Assembly: GCF_001874145.1 (NCBI RefSeq)
Contig: NZ_MPCX01000013.1
Location: forward strand, 1-64,000
Reading direction: 5' to 3'
DNA from: Lacinutrix sp. MedPE-SW
Lineage (GTDB): Bacteria; Bacteroidota; Bacteroidia; Flavobacteriales; Flavobacteriaceae
DNA length: 64,000 nt
In this document: one piece after another, positions 10,047 through 20,010 of the stretch
How the letters are laid out: each line of letters starts with the position of its first letter
Position numbering within the stretch: position 1 is the first letter of the stretch
Notes under the pieces: model-generated
What the model was told of the DNA's origin: nothing
What the model saw: only the letters and a program-made list of their open reading frames with translations
Databases searched by the model: none
Program-made: the position numbers and the translations under genes

Positions 10047-10919
10047 TTATTTAAATCTTACAAATTTAGAATTATAAAACGTATAATTTGAAACTGGTAT
10101 AACAGCATTCATTTTTAAATTATACCAAGGCGAAATTTTAGAGTCTTCTAGGTTTTTAACAAGATGAACACTTTGTGCAGGTGTATTACCTTGAATTAGC
10201 AAAAAAAGCTTTTCGTTTTTATTATTTATAGCTTCATCTGCCAACATAACAATATGTCCTGGACTTCCACCAATAATAAGCATATCTCCTATCTTTAGTT
10301 CTTTAATATTAGTTATAGGCTCTAATTCCTGCGATAATGATAGCGTTCCCGAATACATATAAATTAAATTTAGGTACTTATAGAAGTTACTTTTAGAGTA
10401 ATTAGCTGTTGCTGTTTTGCTAAATGTTACTTTATTACCACTAACTTTTGGTCTGTATCCTTTAGCATATTCAATCCAAGAGCAATAATGTCCTGAAGTG
10501 AAATTAAAGCCTATTTCGTCTTGCCTATTTGCATCCCATAGGTATTCGCTTCTAATTCTTATTAAAGCATCTGCGCATTGCTGCAAACCGTTTTTAGGAA
10601 CTGGTAAATCTAGAATACCAATATGTCCACGTTGCCAATAATATTCGCTATCATCAAAATTAATAATTTTACTCCCAAAGGGTTTTAAATTATAATTTTG
10701 AAGATACTCTTGAAAAGAGCCTTTTTTATATAAAATACGTTTATAACCGTTTGGCAATTTAACTCTAGACTTTATAGTTGAACTATCTTTATTAATTAAA
10801 TCTGCATGACTAACTATAGATTTTGAAATATATGTTACAGTCTGCTTTACAGGTTTAAAGTAAAAACCTAATAGTATAAACACAAGAACTAGAATAATAG
10901 CGAATAAATATTTCTTCAT
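10047..10919 (-). CDS. DUF4846 domain protein with N-terminal membrane anchor
   Basis: QQCADALIRIRSEYLWDANRQDEIGFNFTSGHYCSWIEYAKGYRP; YSGTLSLSQEL; IKELKIGDMLIIGGSPGHIVMLAD. Confidence 0.8.
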   Translation of the reverse strand: MKKYLFAIILVLVFILLGFYFKPVKQTVTYISKSIVSHADLINKDSSTIKSRVKLPNGYKRILYKKGSFQEYLQNYNLKPFGSKIINFDDSEYYWQRGHIGILDLPVPKNGLQQCADALIRIRSEYLWDANRQDEIGFNFTSGHYCSWIEYAKGYRPKVSGNKVTFSKTATANYSKSNFYKYLNLIYMYSGTLSLSQELEPITNIKELKIGDMLIIGGSPGHIVMLADEAINNKNEKLFLLIQGNTPAQSVHLVKNLEDSKISPWYNLKMNAVIPVSNYTFYNSKFVRFK

Positions 10920-10938
10920 ACGTTTATTAAAACGAAAA

Positions 10939-10962
10939 AACCCAACACTTTCGTATTGGGTT
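10939..10962 (-). terminator. Terminator hairpin after nqrF
   Basis: AACCCAA...TTGGGTT stem; minus strand continues into a T-run. Confidence 0.65.
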
Positions 10963-10981
10963 TTATTATTTTAATTGAAGA

Positions 10982-12289
10982 TTAACCTCCAAAGTCATCA
11001 AATCTAATATTCTCATCTGGAATACCGAAGTCTTCTCCCATTTTTTGAACTGCTTGGTTCATTAATGGTGGACCACAGAAATATAATTCTATATCCTCTG
11101 GTGTTTCATGGTGATTTAAGTAGTTATCAATAACACAATTGTGAACGAAACCTACAAAACCATCTCCAGGTGCATCAATATTTTCTTTTACTTTCCAGTT
11201 ATCTTCTGGTAAAGGTTCAGATAATGCTAAATAAAACTTGAAGTTAGGGAAATCTTTTTCTAATTGATAGAAGTGATCTAAATAGAATAATTCTCGTTTA
11301 GAACGACCACCGTACCAATAAGTTACTTTTCTTCCTGTTTTTAAAGTTTTGAATAAGTGGTATAAGTGAGAACGCATTGGCGCCATACCTGCTCCACCAC
11401 CAACATAAAGCATTTCTGCATCACTTTCGTTGATAAAGAATTCACCGTAAGGACCAGAAATAGTTACTTTATCTCCTGGTTTTTGGTTAAATATGTAAGA
11501 TGAAGCTACACCTGGATTTACATCCATCCAACCGCCTTTAGCACGATCAAAAGGTGGTGTTGCAATACGTACATTTAACATAATCTCACGACCTTCTGCA
11601 GGATAAGAAGCCATTGAATAAGCTCTTTCTACAGTTTCTGTGTTTTTCATTACTAATGGCCATAGTTTAAACTTATCCCATTCAGCTTGAAATTTATCTG
11701 GTGTTTCATGCTCTTCTGGGTGTGCAGTAATGTCCATATCTTCGAACTTTACAGTACACTCTGGAATTTCAATTTGAATATATCCACCAGCTTTATATCC
11801 CATATCTTCTGGGATTTCAACTACAAATTCTTTAATAAAAGAGGCAACATTATAATTACGTACAACGGTTGCTTCCCATTTTTTAATTCCAAATACTTCT
11901 TCTGGAATTGTAATTTCCATGTCTTGCTTTACTTTAACTTGGCAAGATAAACGAGCTCCATGTGCTAATTCTTTTCTAGAAAAGTGAGGTGTTTCTGTTG
12001 GTAAAGCTTCTCCTCCACCAGATAATACGTGACACTCACATTGTATACAAGTTCCACCACCACCACAAGCAGATGGTAAAAATATTTTGTTACTTCCTAA
12101 AGTAGATAGTAATGTACCACCAGAAGCTACTTCTATTTCTCTTTCACCATTAATCATGATCTTTACTGGACCAGACGGTGATAATTTTTGTTTAACGAAT
12201 AGTAATAAACTTACTAGTATTAATGCGATAATTAAAAACGCTACTACAGTTGTAATTACTGTTCCTAATGTTCCTGCTGCTAAAATCAT
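10982..12289 (-). CDS. nqrF: Na+-translocating NADH:quinone reductase subunit F
   Basis: 2Fe-2S ferredoxin motif SACGGGGTCIQCECHV; FAD/NAD motifs RAYSMASYP, GGGAGMAPMRSH, YFCGPPLMNQAV. Confidence 0.97.
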   Translation of the reverse strand: MILAAGTLGTVITTVVAFLIIALILVSLLLFVKQKLSPSGPVKIMINGEREIEVASGGTLLSTLGSNKIFLPSACGGGGTCIQCECHVLSGGGEALPTETPHFSRKELAHGARLSCQVKVKQDMEITIPEEVFGIKKWEATVVRNYNVASFIKEFVVEIPEDMGYKAGGYIQIEIPECTVKFEDMDITAHPEEHETPDKFQAEWDKFKLWPLVMKNTETVERAYSMASYPAEGREIMLNVRIATPPFDRAKGGWMDVNPGVASSYIFNQKPGDKVTISGPYGEFFINESDAEMLYVGGGAGMAPMRSHLYHLFKTLKTGRKVTYWYGGRSKRELFYLDHFYQLEKDFPNFKFYLALSEPLPEDNWKVKENIDAPGDGFVGFVHNCVIDNYLNHHETPEDIELYFCGPPLMNQAVQKMGEDFGIPDENIRFDDFGG

Positions 12290-12290
12290 A

Positions 12291-13013
12291 TTACTTAACT
12301 ATTTTAGTGTTTTCGGCTAATTTCTTAGCGTCTTCAGTTTTTACTTGCTCAACTTCTGTTGTAGGTTCTGTAGAAGGTTCTCCTTCTTCATCTCCTCCAG
12401 TTAACATTCCTCCAAAACTTAAAAATCCTATTCCCATTAAACCTGTAATGATGAAAGTAATTCCTAATCCTCTTAAAGGAGCTGGAACGTTAGAATATCT
12501 AATTTTTTCACGAATTGCAGCAATAGCTAATATTGCTAAAAACCATCCTATACCAGAAGATACACCATAGTTTACAGCTAAACCAAAAGTTTCTATCTCA
12601 CGAGATTGCATAAATAAAGAACCACCTAAAATGGCACAGTTTACTGCAATTAGAGGTAAGAAAATACCAAGTGAGTTATATAATGATGGTGAAAATTTCT
12701 CTACTACTATTTCTACTAACTGAACCATTGTTGCAATGGTAGCAATAAACATAATAAATGAAAGGAAACTTAAATCGTAATCTGCAAATTCTGCGCCTAA
12801 CCATTTTAATGCTCCAGGTTGTAATAAGTATTGATCTAATAACCAGTTTAATGGTACTGTTATAGCTAATACAAATATTACTGCTGCACCAAGTCCAACT
12901 GCTGTAGCTACTTTTTTAGATACGGCTAAGTATGAACACATACCTAAGAAAACCGCAAACACCATATTGTCAATAAAAATTGACTTGAAAAATAATTCGA
13001 TGTGCTCTATCAT
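12291..13013 (-). CDS. nqrE: NQR subunit E
   Basis: MIEHIELFFKSIFIDNMVFAVFLGMCSYLAVSKK; VNCAILGGSLFM. Confidence 0.96.
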   Translation of the reverse strand: MIEHIELFFKSIFIDNMVFAVFLGMCSYLAVSKKVATAVGLGAAVIFVLAITVPLNWLLDQYLLQPGALKWLGAEFADYDLSFLSFIMFIATIATMVQLVEIVVEKFSPSLYNSLGIFLPLIAVNCAILGGSLFMQSREIETFGLAVNYGVSSGIGWFLAILAIAAIREKIRYSNVPAPLRGLGITFIITGLMGIGFLSFGGMLTGGDEEGEPSTEPTTEVEQVKTEDAKKLAENTKIVK

Positions 13014-13044
13014 TGTCTTTTATTTTTTATAACTAAAAAGGATA

Positions 13045-13689
13045 TTAATCCTCGATTAAGTCTTTGTTTCTACTACGTTGTACCCAGATAATTAATCCTA
13101 CAATTATTAATGCCATTGGAGGCATTAACATAAATCCATTGTTTTCATAACCTATAGAATATACTCCAGTTTTTTCGATTGGGTCTCCTAATACCGGAAT
13201 ACCAAATAAAGTTCCTGAACCTAAAAGTTCTCTAAAGAATCCTACAATAATTAAAATTACGGCATAACCTAAAGCATTACCAATACCATCTAAAAATGAT
13301 TTCCAAGGACCGTTACCTAAAGCAAATGCTTCAAAACGTCCCATAATAATACAGTTGGTAATTATTAAACCAATAAATACAGAAAGTGTTTTACTTAACT
13401 CAAAAGCAAAAGCTTTTAATACTTGGTCAACAATAATTACTAAAGCTGCTACAACAATAAGTTGTACAATAATTCTAATTTTTGATGGTATAATATTACG
13501 CATTAAAGAAATTACTACGTTACCAACACCTAATACAAATAACACAGCGATTCCCATTACTAAAGAAGCTTTTAGCTCTGCAGTAATTGCTAATGCAGAA
13601 CAAATACCTAATACTTGAATAGTAATTGGGTTATTATCTGCTAACGGATCTGTGATTAACTTTGCGTCTTTTTTTGAAAGTAGTCCCAT
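13045..13689 (-). CDS. nqrD: NQR subunit D
   Basis: DPLADNNPITIQVLGICSALAIT; LIITNCIIMGRFEAFA. Confidence 0.96.
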   Translation of the reverse strand: MGLLSKKDAKLITDPLADNNPITIQVLGICSALAITAELKASLVMGIAVLFVLGVGNVVISLMRNIIPSKIRIIVQLIVVAALVIIVDQVLKAFAFELSKTLSVFIGLIITNCIIMGRFEAFALGNGPWKSFLDGIGNALGYAVILIIVGFFRELLGSGTLFGIPVLGDPIEKTGVYSIGYENNGFMLMPPMALIIVGLIIWVQRSRNKDLIED

Positions 13690-13690
13690 G

Positions 13691-14500
13691 TTACTCGTTA
13701 TTGTTTTTTAAGTTCATAAAGTATGGCAAATACAATTTTAAATCTTTCTTTATCATTGCAGATACGCCATCTCCTGTAATAGTTGCTCCTGCTAAGGCAT
13801 CAACTTCGTAATCGTCTTTAATTTCATTTTTAGGGTCGTTATTACCTTTTGCTACAGTAATACCTTTAAATACTCCTGCGTCTGTAAGTAATTTTTCTCC
13901 ATAAAAATCATCCATAAAGTAACGTTGCTTAATGTTTGCTCCTAATCCTGGAGTTTCTCCTGCGTGGTCAAAAAATGTACCTTGCACAACCATATCTTTA
14001 TCTAGTGCTACATAGCCCCAAATAGCATCCCAAAGTCCTTTTCCTCTAATTGGTGCAACGTATAATTTTTTTCCGTTGTTTTCTCCAATAAATAAAGGTA
14101 AGTATCTAGATTTACCTTCTTTTACTCTGGTTTGTTGTTTTTTAACATCTATTAAGTAAGGCTCAATACCTTTATCTGCATCTGTTGAATTTTTGAAGTC
14201 TTCACCAGTAATTTCATTTAAAATTTTACCATCTTTAACTTCTAAAACTATTTGCTCTGATACTTTAGCTGTAAATTCTTGAGCTACCTTATCTGTAGAA
14301 ACAAATGTGATATCACCATCACCTTCATTTCCATTTATTCCCATAGCATACAGTATATTCTGCTGCTTTTCCATTCTTTTATTTTCATCAATATTAGGTT
14401 TTAAAGACGCTGCTGTAAAAGCTAATAAAGAACCTACTACAACTACCATTGCTATTGCAAATATGATAGTGTACGAATTTTTTTCTGTGTTAACTGCCAT
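13691..14500 (-). CDS. nqrC: NQR subunit C
   Basis: DHAGETPGLGANI; C-terminal flavinylation-type motif DALAGATITGDGVSAMI. Confidence 0.96.
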   Translation of the reverse strand: MAVNTEKNSYTIIFAIAMVVVVGSLLAFTAASLKPNIDENKRMEKQQNILYAMGINGNEGDGDITFVSTDKVAQEFTAKVSEQIVLEVKDGKILNEITGEDFKNSTDADKGIEPYLIDVKKQQTRVKEGKSRYLPLFIGENNGKKLYVAPIRGKGLWDAIWGYVALDKDMVVQGTFFDHAGETPGLGANIKQRYFMDDFYGEKLLTDAGVFKGITVAKGNNDPKNEIKDDYEVDALAGATITGDGVSAMIKKDLKLYLPYFMNLKNNNE

Positions 14501-14502
14501 AA

Positions 14503-15717
14503 TTATGCTGTTTTAACTTTTAAACGTTTCATTCTACGTTTTACGTTTCCTTGAATCACATAATGATCAATAGTTGGTGCGAAGACGTTCATTAATAAAA
14601 TCGCTAAAAACACTCCTTCTGGATACGCTGGATTAAATACTCTAATCATGATTGAAATAAACCCAATTAAAAAGCCGTAAATCCATTTTCCTTTATTTGT
14701 TTGTGAAGCTGTAACTGGATCTGTTGCCATGTATACTGCACCAAATAAAATACTACCAATTATTAAATGTTGCCAAAATGGTACATTCATTAAACCATAG
14801 AATTTACTTGATTCTCCAATCCACTCTGCTGATACAACACCATTAAATATTAAGCCCATAGTTAATGCACCTATTAATGTTGACACTATAATTCTCCAGC
14901 TTCCTACTTTTGTGAAGATTAAAAATAAAGCTCCAATAATTATTAATAGTTTTGAAGTTTCACCTATTGATCCTGGTATAAAACCAAAAAACATATCCAT
15001 GATATCTATATTAGGTAATGTTGTGCCTTGCGCATAAGCTCCTAATAATGTTTCTCCTGAAATCGCATCTGGAGTTCCTGCTAATTCTGTTGCTTTGTGA
15101 ACCCATACTTTATCTCCAGACATCCAAGTTGGATATGCAAAGAATAAAAATGCACGAATGGTTAATGCAGGATTAAGAATATTCATTCCTGTTCCTCCAA
15201 ACACTTCTTTACCTATAACTACACCAAAAATAACTGCTACTGCTAACATCCATAATGGGATATCTACAGGTACAATTAATGGCACTAACATTCCTGTTAC
15301 AAGGTAACCTTCTTCTACTTCGTGACCTTTTATAACTGCAAAAATAAATTCTACAATTAAACCTACACCGTAAGAAACTATTACTAAAGGTAAAACCGTC
15401 CAGGCTCCTATTACAAAATTATCCCATGTAAGGAAATTTCCAAATAAAGAAGCCTCTCTAGTAATTCCAGCAGCAGCATCTATAGCAGCATAATGTTGGT
15501 AACCAGCGTTAAATATACCAAAGATTAAACATGGTACTAATGCCATAATTACTATGTTCATTGTACGTTTTAAATCATCGGCTGCCTTAATATGAGTTCC
15601 ATTATGTGTTGTCTCATTTGGCAAATACAAAAAAGTATGAATTGCGTTAAACGCAGGCGCCATTTTAGTGCCTTTATACTTTTCTTTTAAGTTGTGTAAA
15701 TTACTTTTTAAACCCAT
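14503..15717 (-). CDS. nqrB: NQR subunit B
   Basis: LNPALTIRAFLFFAYPTWMSGDKVW; ATDPVTASQTNKGKWIYGFLIG; start overlaps nqrA stop by 1 nt. Confidence 0.96.
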   Translation of the reverse strand: MGLKSNLHNLKEKYKGTKMAPAFNAIHTFLYLPNETTHNGTHIKAADDLKRTMNIVIMALVPCLIFGIFNAGYQHYAAIDAAAGITREASLFGNFLTWDNFVIGAWTVLPLVIVSYGVGLIVEFIFAVIKGHEVEEGYLVTGMLVPLIVPVDIPLWMLAVAVIFGVVIGKEVFGGTGMNILNPALTIRAFLFFAYPTWMSGDKVWVHKATELAGTPDAISGETLLGAYAQGTTLPNIDIMDMFFGFIPGSIGETSKLLIIIGALFLIFTKVGSWRIIVSTLIGALTMGLIFNGVVSAEWIGESSKFYGLMNVPFWQHLIIGSILFGAVYMATDPVTASQTNKGKWIYGFLIGFISIMIRVFNPAYPEGVFLAILLMNVFAPTIDHYVIQGNVKRRMKRLKVKTA

Positions 15718-17072
15718 TATCCTATCTCTTTAAGCATTAAGTCTAAACCTTTTCTAATTATATCTTGATGTGGTTGCTTAGACACACAAACAAATTCTGT
15801 TAAGGCGAAATCTTCTGGTGCAACTTCGTACATACCTAAAGCTTCCATTTCATCTAAATCTTGATACATACATGCTTTTAATATTTGCAATGGATATATA
15901 TCTAAAGGAAAAACTTCTTCGTAAGTTCCTGTAGTTACAAATGCACGATGCTCACCGTTTGTATTTGTATTTAAAGCAAATTCTTTTTTAGGTGTTAACC
16001 ATGAAAAAGTTAATGCTCTAGAGGTAGACACTTTATTAAAAATTGGTTTGTTCCATCCAAAAAATTCATAATCATCTCCTTCTGGGATTACAGATATTAC
16101 ATTACTGTAATAGTCTAAATTACCGTCTGGTTTTACTTTTTTTCCGGTTAAAACGTTTCCTGAAATAATTCTATCGTTTCCGTCTTTATCAACACCATTA
16201 TCATAAACCATAGTTGCGATTTCGCTTCCTATTTTAGTTTTAAAATAACGTGGCTTTTTAACCGCTGATCCTGCTAATGCAACAATACGCTCTGCGTTAA
16301 ATTTACCTGTTAATAATAACTCCCCAATAATAACTAAATCTTGAGCAGCCACAGTCCAAACTGTTTCTCCTTTATTTATTGGGCTAACTTTATTTATTAA
16401 CGTCCCAACATTTCCTGCTGGATGAGGACCAGACACTTTATGTACAGTAACTCCAGATAATCCTACTAATGGCGAATTACCGTTTTTACCTACACCAATG
16501 TGTACATTACCTTCCGTTAATTTAGCTAAAGCTGTAACTGCTGCCTGCAATTCTGCTTCTTTTCCTGCTAAAGTATAATCCAAATCTGCAGCCAATGGCG
16601 CACTTGCATAACCAGAAATAAAAATTGCTTTTGGAGCAACACCTGGATTTGCAACAACATCATAAGGACGCTGCTTTACAAAAGCCCAACATCCTGAAGC
16701 TAATAATTTCGCTTTAATATCTTCTGCTTTTGCAGAATCTACGTTTAAAGCTCCAAAATCTTCAAAAGATTGTTCTTTGTCTGCTTGAATTTTTATTGAA
16801 AGAATTTTACGTTTTTCTCCACGTGCTATCTCGATAACTTCTCCAGAAACTGGCGAAGCAAATTTTACGTCTTCATTGGATTTATCAAAAAATAAAGCTT
16901 CTCCGGCTTTAACTTTTGCTCCAACTTTAACAGATAATTTTGGAATTACACTGTGAAAATCTTCTGGTCTAACTGTATAAAAGTTGCTTACTATAGCGTT
17001 TTCTGTCGCTTTTTCTGCAGCTCCTTTAAGTTTTATATCAAGACCTTTTTTAATCTTAATGTCTTTTGACAT
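15717..17072 (-). CDS. nqrA: NQR subunit A
   Basis: IKKGLDIKLKGAAEK; SGPHPAGNVGTLINKVSPINKGETVWTVAAQDLVIIG. Confidence 0.96.
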   Translation of the reverse strand: MSKDIKIKKGLDIKLKGAAEKATENAIVSNFYTVRPEDFHSVIPKLSVKVGAKVKAGEALFFDKSNEDVKFASPVSGEVIEIARGEKRKILSIKIQADKEQSFEDFGALNVDSAKAEDIKAKLLASGCWAFVKQRPYDVVANPGVAPKAIFISGYASAPLAADLDYTLAGKEAELQAAVTALAKLTEGNVHIGVGKNGNSPLVGLSGVTVHKVSGPHPAGNVGTLINKVSPINKGETVWTVAAQDLVIIGELLLTGKFNAERIVALAGSAVKKPRYFKTKIGSEIATMVYDNGVDKDGNDRIISGNVLTGKKVKPDGNLDYYSNVISVIPEGDDYEFFGWNKPIFNKVSTSRALTFSWLTPKKEFALNTNTNGEHRAFVTTGTYEEVFPLDIYPLQILKACMYQDLDEMEALGMYEVAPEDFALTEFVCVSKQPHQDIIRKGLDLMLKEIG

Positions 17073-17133
17073 GCGTATAAATCTATTTGTTAATAGTTTA
17101 GCTATATGATTTTATGATGGTAAAAAATCGGTG

Positions 17134-17141
17134 CAAAAATA
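17134..17141 (-). promoter_or_regulatory. Bacteroidota -7 element (TATTTTTG on minus strand) upstream of nqrA
   Basis: CAAAAATA on plus strand, about 60 nt upstream of the nqrA start. Confidence 0.45.
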
Positions 17142-17264
17142 CGAATTAATAATAAAATTTCTTCCCATTATAGCATACAGATAATCTATTTATAATTATT
17201 CTAAATAAGGATTTACTTTAAGGCATAGATTTTGATTATATTTACCACTTGAAAACCCTTATAA

Positions 17265-18515
17265 ATGGCACTTAAATTTAATATTTCTCTAGTAATTTTA
17301 TTTATTACTACTATTACTTTTTCTCAGGTTCAGGAAATAAATCCTAGCCAAGAGATAAAAAGCATCACTTTTAAAGGTGACACACCAGAAAGCCAATTAC
17401 CAATATTAAAACTAGGAGAATATTTAATACTAGAATTTGATGTTTTAAATGGTAATGAAGATGATTATTATTATGAAATTAAACATTATAATTTTGACTG
17501 GACACCTTCTGTTTTAATGCAAGCTGAGTACCTTAAAGGATTTAATGAACAGCGCATTAGACAATGGGACAACTCGTTTAATACCTATCAAATTTACTCA
17601 CACTACACATTAACAATCCCAAACGAACAAACTAGAGGCTTAACAAAATCTGGAAACTACCTTATTACCATTTATAACGAAGATGATGAAATTGAGTTTA
17701 CAAGAAAATTTATGATTTACGAAGAACTTGCAGATGTTGGCGTATCTATAAAACGTTCTCGTGATGTTTCAGAAATTGAAAACAAACAATCGGTAGATTT
17801 TGTAATTAATACCAATAAAATCAACTTTAACAACCCTAAAGAAAATATTAAAACTGTAGTAATTCAAAATAACAATCTAAACACTGCGATTACTAATTTA
17901 AAACCGCAATACATTTTAGGAAACGAACTACAATACCGCTATACAAAAGCCTCAAGTTTTTATGCTGGTAATGAATATTTCTATTTTGAAAACAAAGACT
18001 TAAGAGGTGCCAATACAGGCGTACAATTTATTAGACTAAAAGAGCTTTACAACAGTTATCTCTATTTTAATGTGCCACGTAAAAACCAACCATATACTTA
18101 TAACCCAGACATTAATGGAAACTTTTTAATTACTGCTTTAGATACAGATACTCCAGAAACTCACGCCGATTATGCAAAGGTGCATTTTGGACTTAAAACA
18201 AACGAATTGCTAAACGGAGACACAGTGCATGTTTTTGGGAATTTTAATAATTATGCGGTAGATGGTAGCACACAAATGACTTATGAAACCGAGTCTCAAA
18301 CTTACCAATTACCACTTATACTAAAACAAGGCTTTTACAGTTATAAATTTGTTATTAAAAAACCAGATGGTACAATTGATGAAAATGCTTTTTCTGGAAA
18401 CTTTTATCAAACCGAAAACGATTACAAAGTTTTAGTTTATTATAGAGACCTTGGTGCTCGCTATGATAGATTAATTGGAGTTGGACAAGGCAACTCTGTA
18501 AACATTACAAATTAA
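17265..18515 (+). CDS. DUF5103 / type IX secretion system plug-like protein
   Basis: Signal peptide; YYYEIKHYNFDWTPSVLMQAEYLKGFNEQRI; HYTLTIPNEQTRGLTKSGNYLITIYN; C-terminal LVYYRDLGARYDRLIGVG. Confidence 0.8.
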   Translation: MALKFNISLVILFITTITFSQVQEINPSQEIKSITFKGDTPESQLPILKLGEYLILEFDVLNGNEDDYYYEIKHYNFDWTPSVLMQAEYLKGFNEQRIRQWDNSFNTYQIYSHYTLTIPNEQTRGLTKSGNYLITIYNEDDEIEFTRKFMIYEELADVGVSIKRSRDVSEIENKQSVDFVINTNKINFNNPKENIKTVVIQNNNLNTAITNLKPQYILGNELQYRYTKASSFYAGNEYFYFENKDLRGANTGVQFIRLKELYNSYLYFNVPRKNQPYTYNPDINGNFLITALDTDTPETHADYAKVHFGLKTNELLNGDTVHVFGNFNNYAVDGSTQMTYETESQTYQLPLILKQGFYSYKFVIKKPDGTIDENAFSGNFYQTENDYKVLVYYRDLGARYDRLIGVGQGNSVNITN

Positions 18516-18600
18516 TAGCGACAAACTGTTAATATTAAGACATATAAGCAATTAAGTTTTAAAATTTAGTATTTTAGCAAAAGTATTTGTAAATAAAAAA

Positions 18601-18987
18601 ATGGTACAACAAGTTACAAAAGGCATAAAAATTTCAGTAGAAACTAATTTTGAAGGCACTTTTTATAAAAATTATAAAATACATTATGCCTTTGGATATA
18701 AAGTTACAATTGAAAACCAGAGTAAAGACTCTGTACAACTTAATGCCAGACATTGGACTATACTTGATGCTTTAAACAATATCGAAACTGTAAGTGGCGA
18801 AGGTGTTATTGGCAAAAAACCAGTTTTAAAACCAGGCGAATCTCACACTTACAATTCTGGCTGTTTACTTACATCTCCTTTTGGTGCTATGCAAGGCCAT
18901 TACAGCATGATAAACTTTACAACAACTAAAAAGTTTGATGTTGCTATACCAACTTTTAAATTAAGCGCGCCTTTTGCAATTAATTAA
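18601..18987 (+). CDS. apaG: ApaG family protein
   Basis: GYKVTIENQSKDSVQLNARHWTILDALN; GVIGKKPVLKPGESHTYNSGCLLTSPFGAMQGHY. Confidence 0.95.
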   Translation: MVQQVTKGIKISVETNFEGTFYKNYKIHYAFGYKVTIENQSKDSVQLNARHWTILDALNNIETVSGEGVIGKKPVLKPGESHTYNSGCLLTSPFGAMQGHYSMINFTTTKKFDVAIPTFKLSAPFAIN

Positions 18988-18999
18988 ATTTCTGTTTCT

Positions 19000-20010
19000 T
19001 TATTTTTCAGCTTTTCTATTAAACCTATATGTCTTTCCGTTTTGTTCTACGTGGAAAAAACTACAGTTAGAATAGTGAATAATTTGGTAAGGTTTTTCAT
19101 AATTAAATTGAGAGTCTTCAGCTAAAAAAATTGCATCGCAATCTATATTTCCATATGGAGAAATACGGCGGTACCGGTATTCGTTTTCTATAGCTGTTTT
19201 ATATATTTCATACCATGCACCAGCTGCTATTCCAGACAACCATTGCGCATTTTTATGAAGACCATCAATTTTTCTTGGCTTTAAAGTACCTTCATGGTTT
19301 GGAGTATAATCTTGCAACCTATCTAAAAAGTTTTTTAAATTTTCACTTTTTTGAGAACCTTTATACTCTGTAATTTCTCCAATCTCTGAAACCTCAAAAA
19401 CACAATCTCCTGTATTTGCTAATAAAACATTACCAACAGTACTTGGTGTAAACCATTTTGACTGTTGTAAAGCTTTTTTAATTTTTGAATGTGTTACAGA
19501 AGCAATTAAACTATCGGTTACAAAACGAGCACAATTACAAGCTTCTTTTTTAAAAGCAGCATAATAAATAAAACCTCGATTTTGCATTTTTGTAATATGA
19601 AGCCTTGCCTTTTTATAATTTATTTGGTCGCAAACTGAAGCTATTAATCTTCCTTCACCATGTGTGATTTTAGGTTTTGTAGCTAGAAACTTTAAAATAG
19701 CATCTAAATTTTCAATCTTATCGTTTTTAATTGCTGCTTTAAATGGAAAATGCAGTTCGTTATCTGTAAATCGTCCTCTAACTCTTCCGTTTGGTTCTGG
19801 CGTAATATATCTACCAAAATCATGATATTCCAAAACACCTGTTTCTTTATCTATTAAAACTAAGGCTGCATGACCTGCACGAACACTTGTTTTACTTCCT
19901 ATTCCAAGAAACCTTAAATATGGTGAGTACCATTCTTCAGCATGCGATACAATTGTATCTGGATAGGCTAAGGTTAGAATTATTCCAGTATTCTCTTTAG
20001 CGTTACCCAT
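19000..20010 (-). CDS. Uncharacterised protein (DUF6695-like); possible permuted papain-like Cys hydrolase
   Basis: AGHAALVLIDKETGVLEYHDFGRY followed by EACNCARFVTDSL (His-then-Cys order); overlaps the upstream gene by 8 nt. Confidence 0.55.
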   Translation of the reverse strand: MGNAKENTGIILTLAYPDTIVSHAEEWYSPYLRFLGIGSKTSVRAGHAALVLIDKETGVLEYHDFGRYITPEPNGRVRGRFTDNELHFPFKAAIKNDKIENLDAILKFLATKPKITHGEGRLIASVCDQINYKKARLHITKMQNRGFIYYAAFKKEACNCARFVTDSLIASVTHSKIKKALQQSKWFTPSTVGNVLLANTGDCVFEVSEIGEITEYKGSQKSENLKNFLDRLQDYTPNHEGTLKPRKIDGLHKNAQWLSGIAAGAWYEIYKTAIENEYRYRRISPYGNIDCDAIFLAEDSQFNYEKPYQIIHYSNCSFFHVEQNGKTYRFNRKAEK

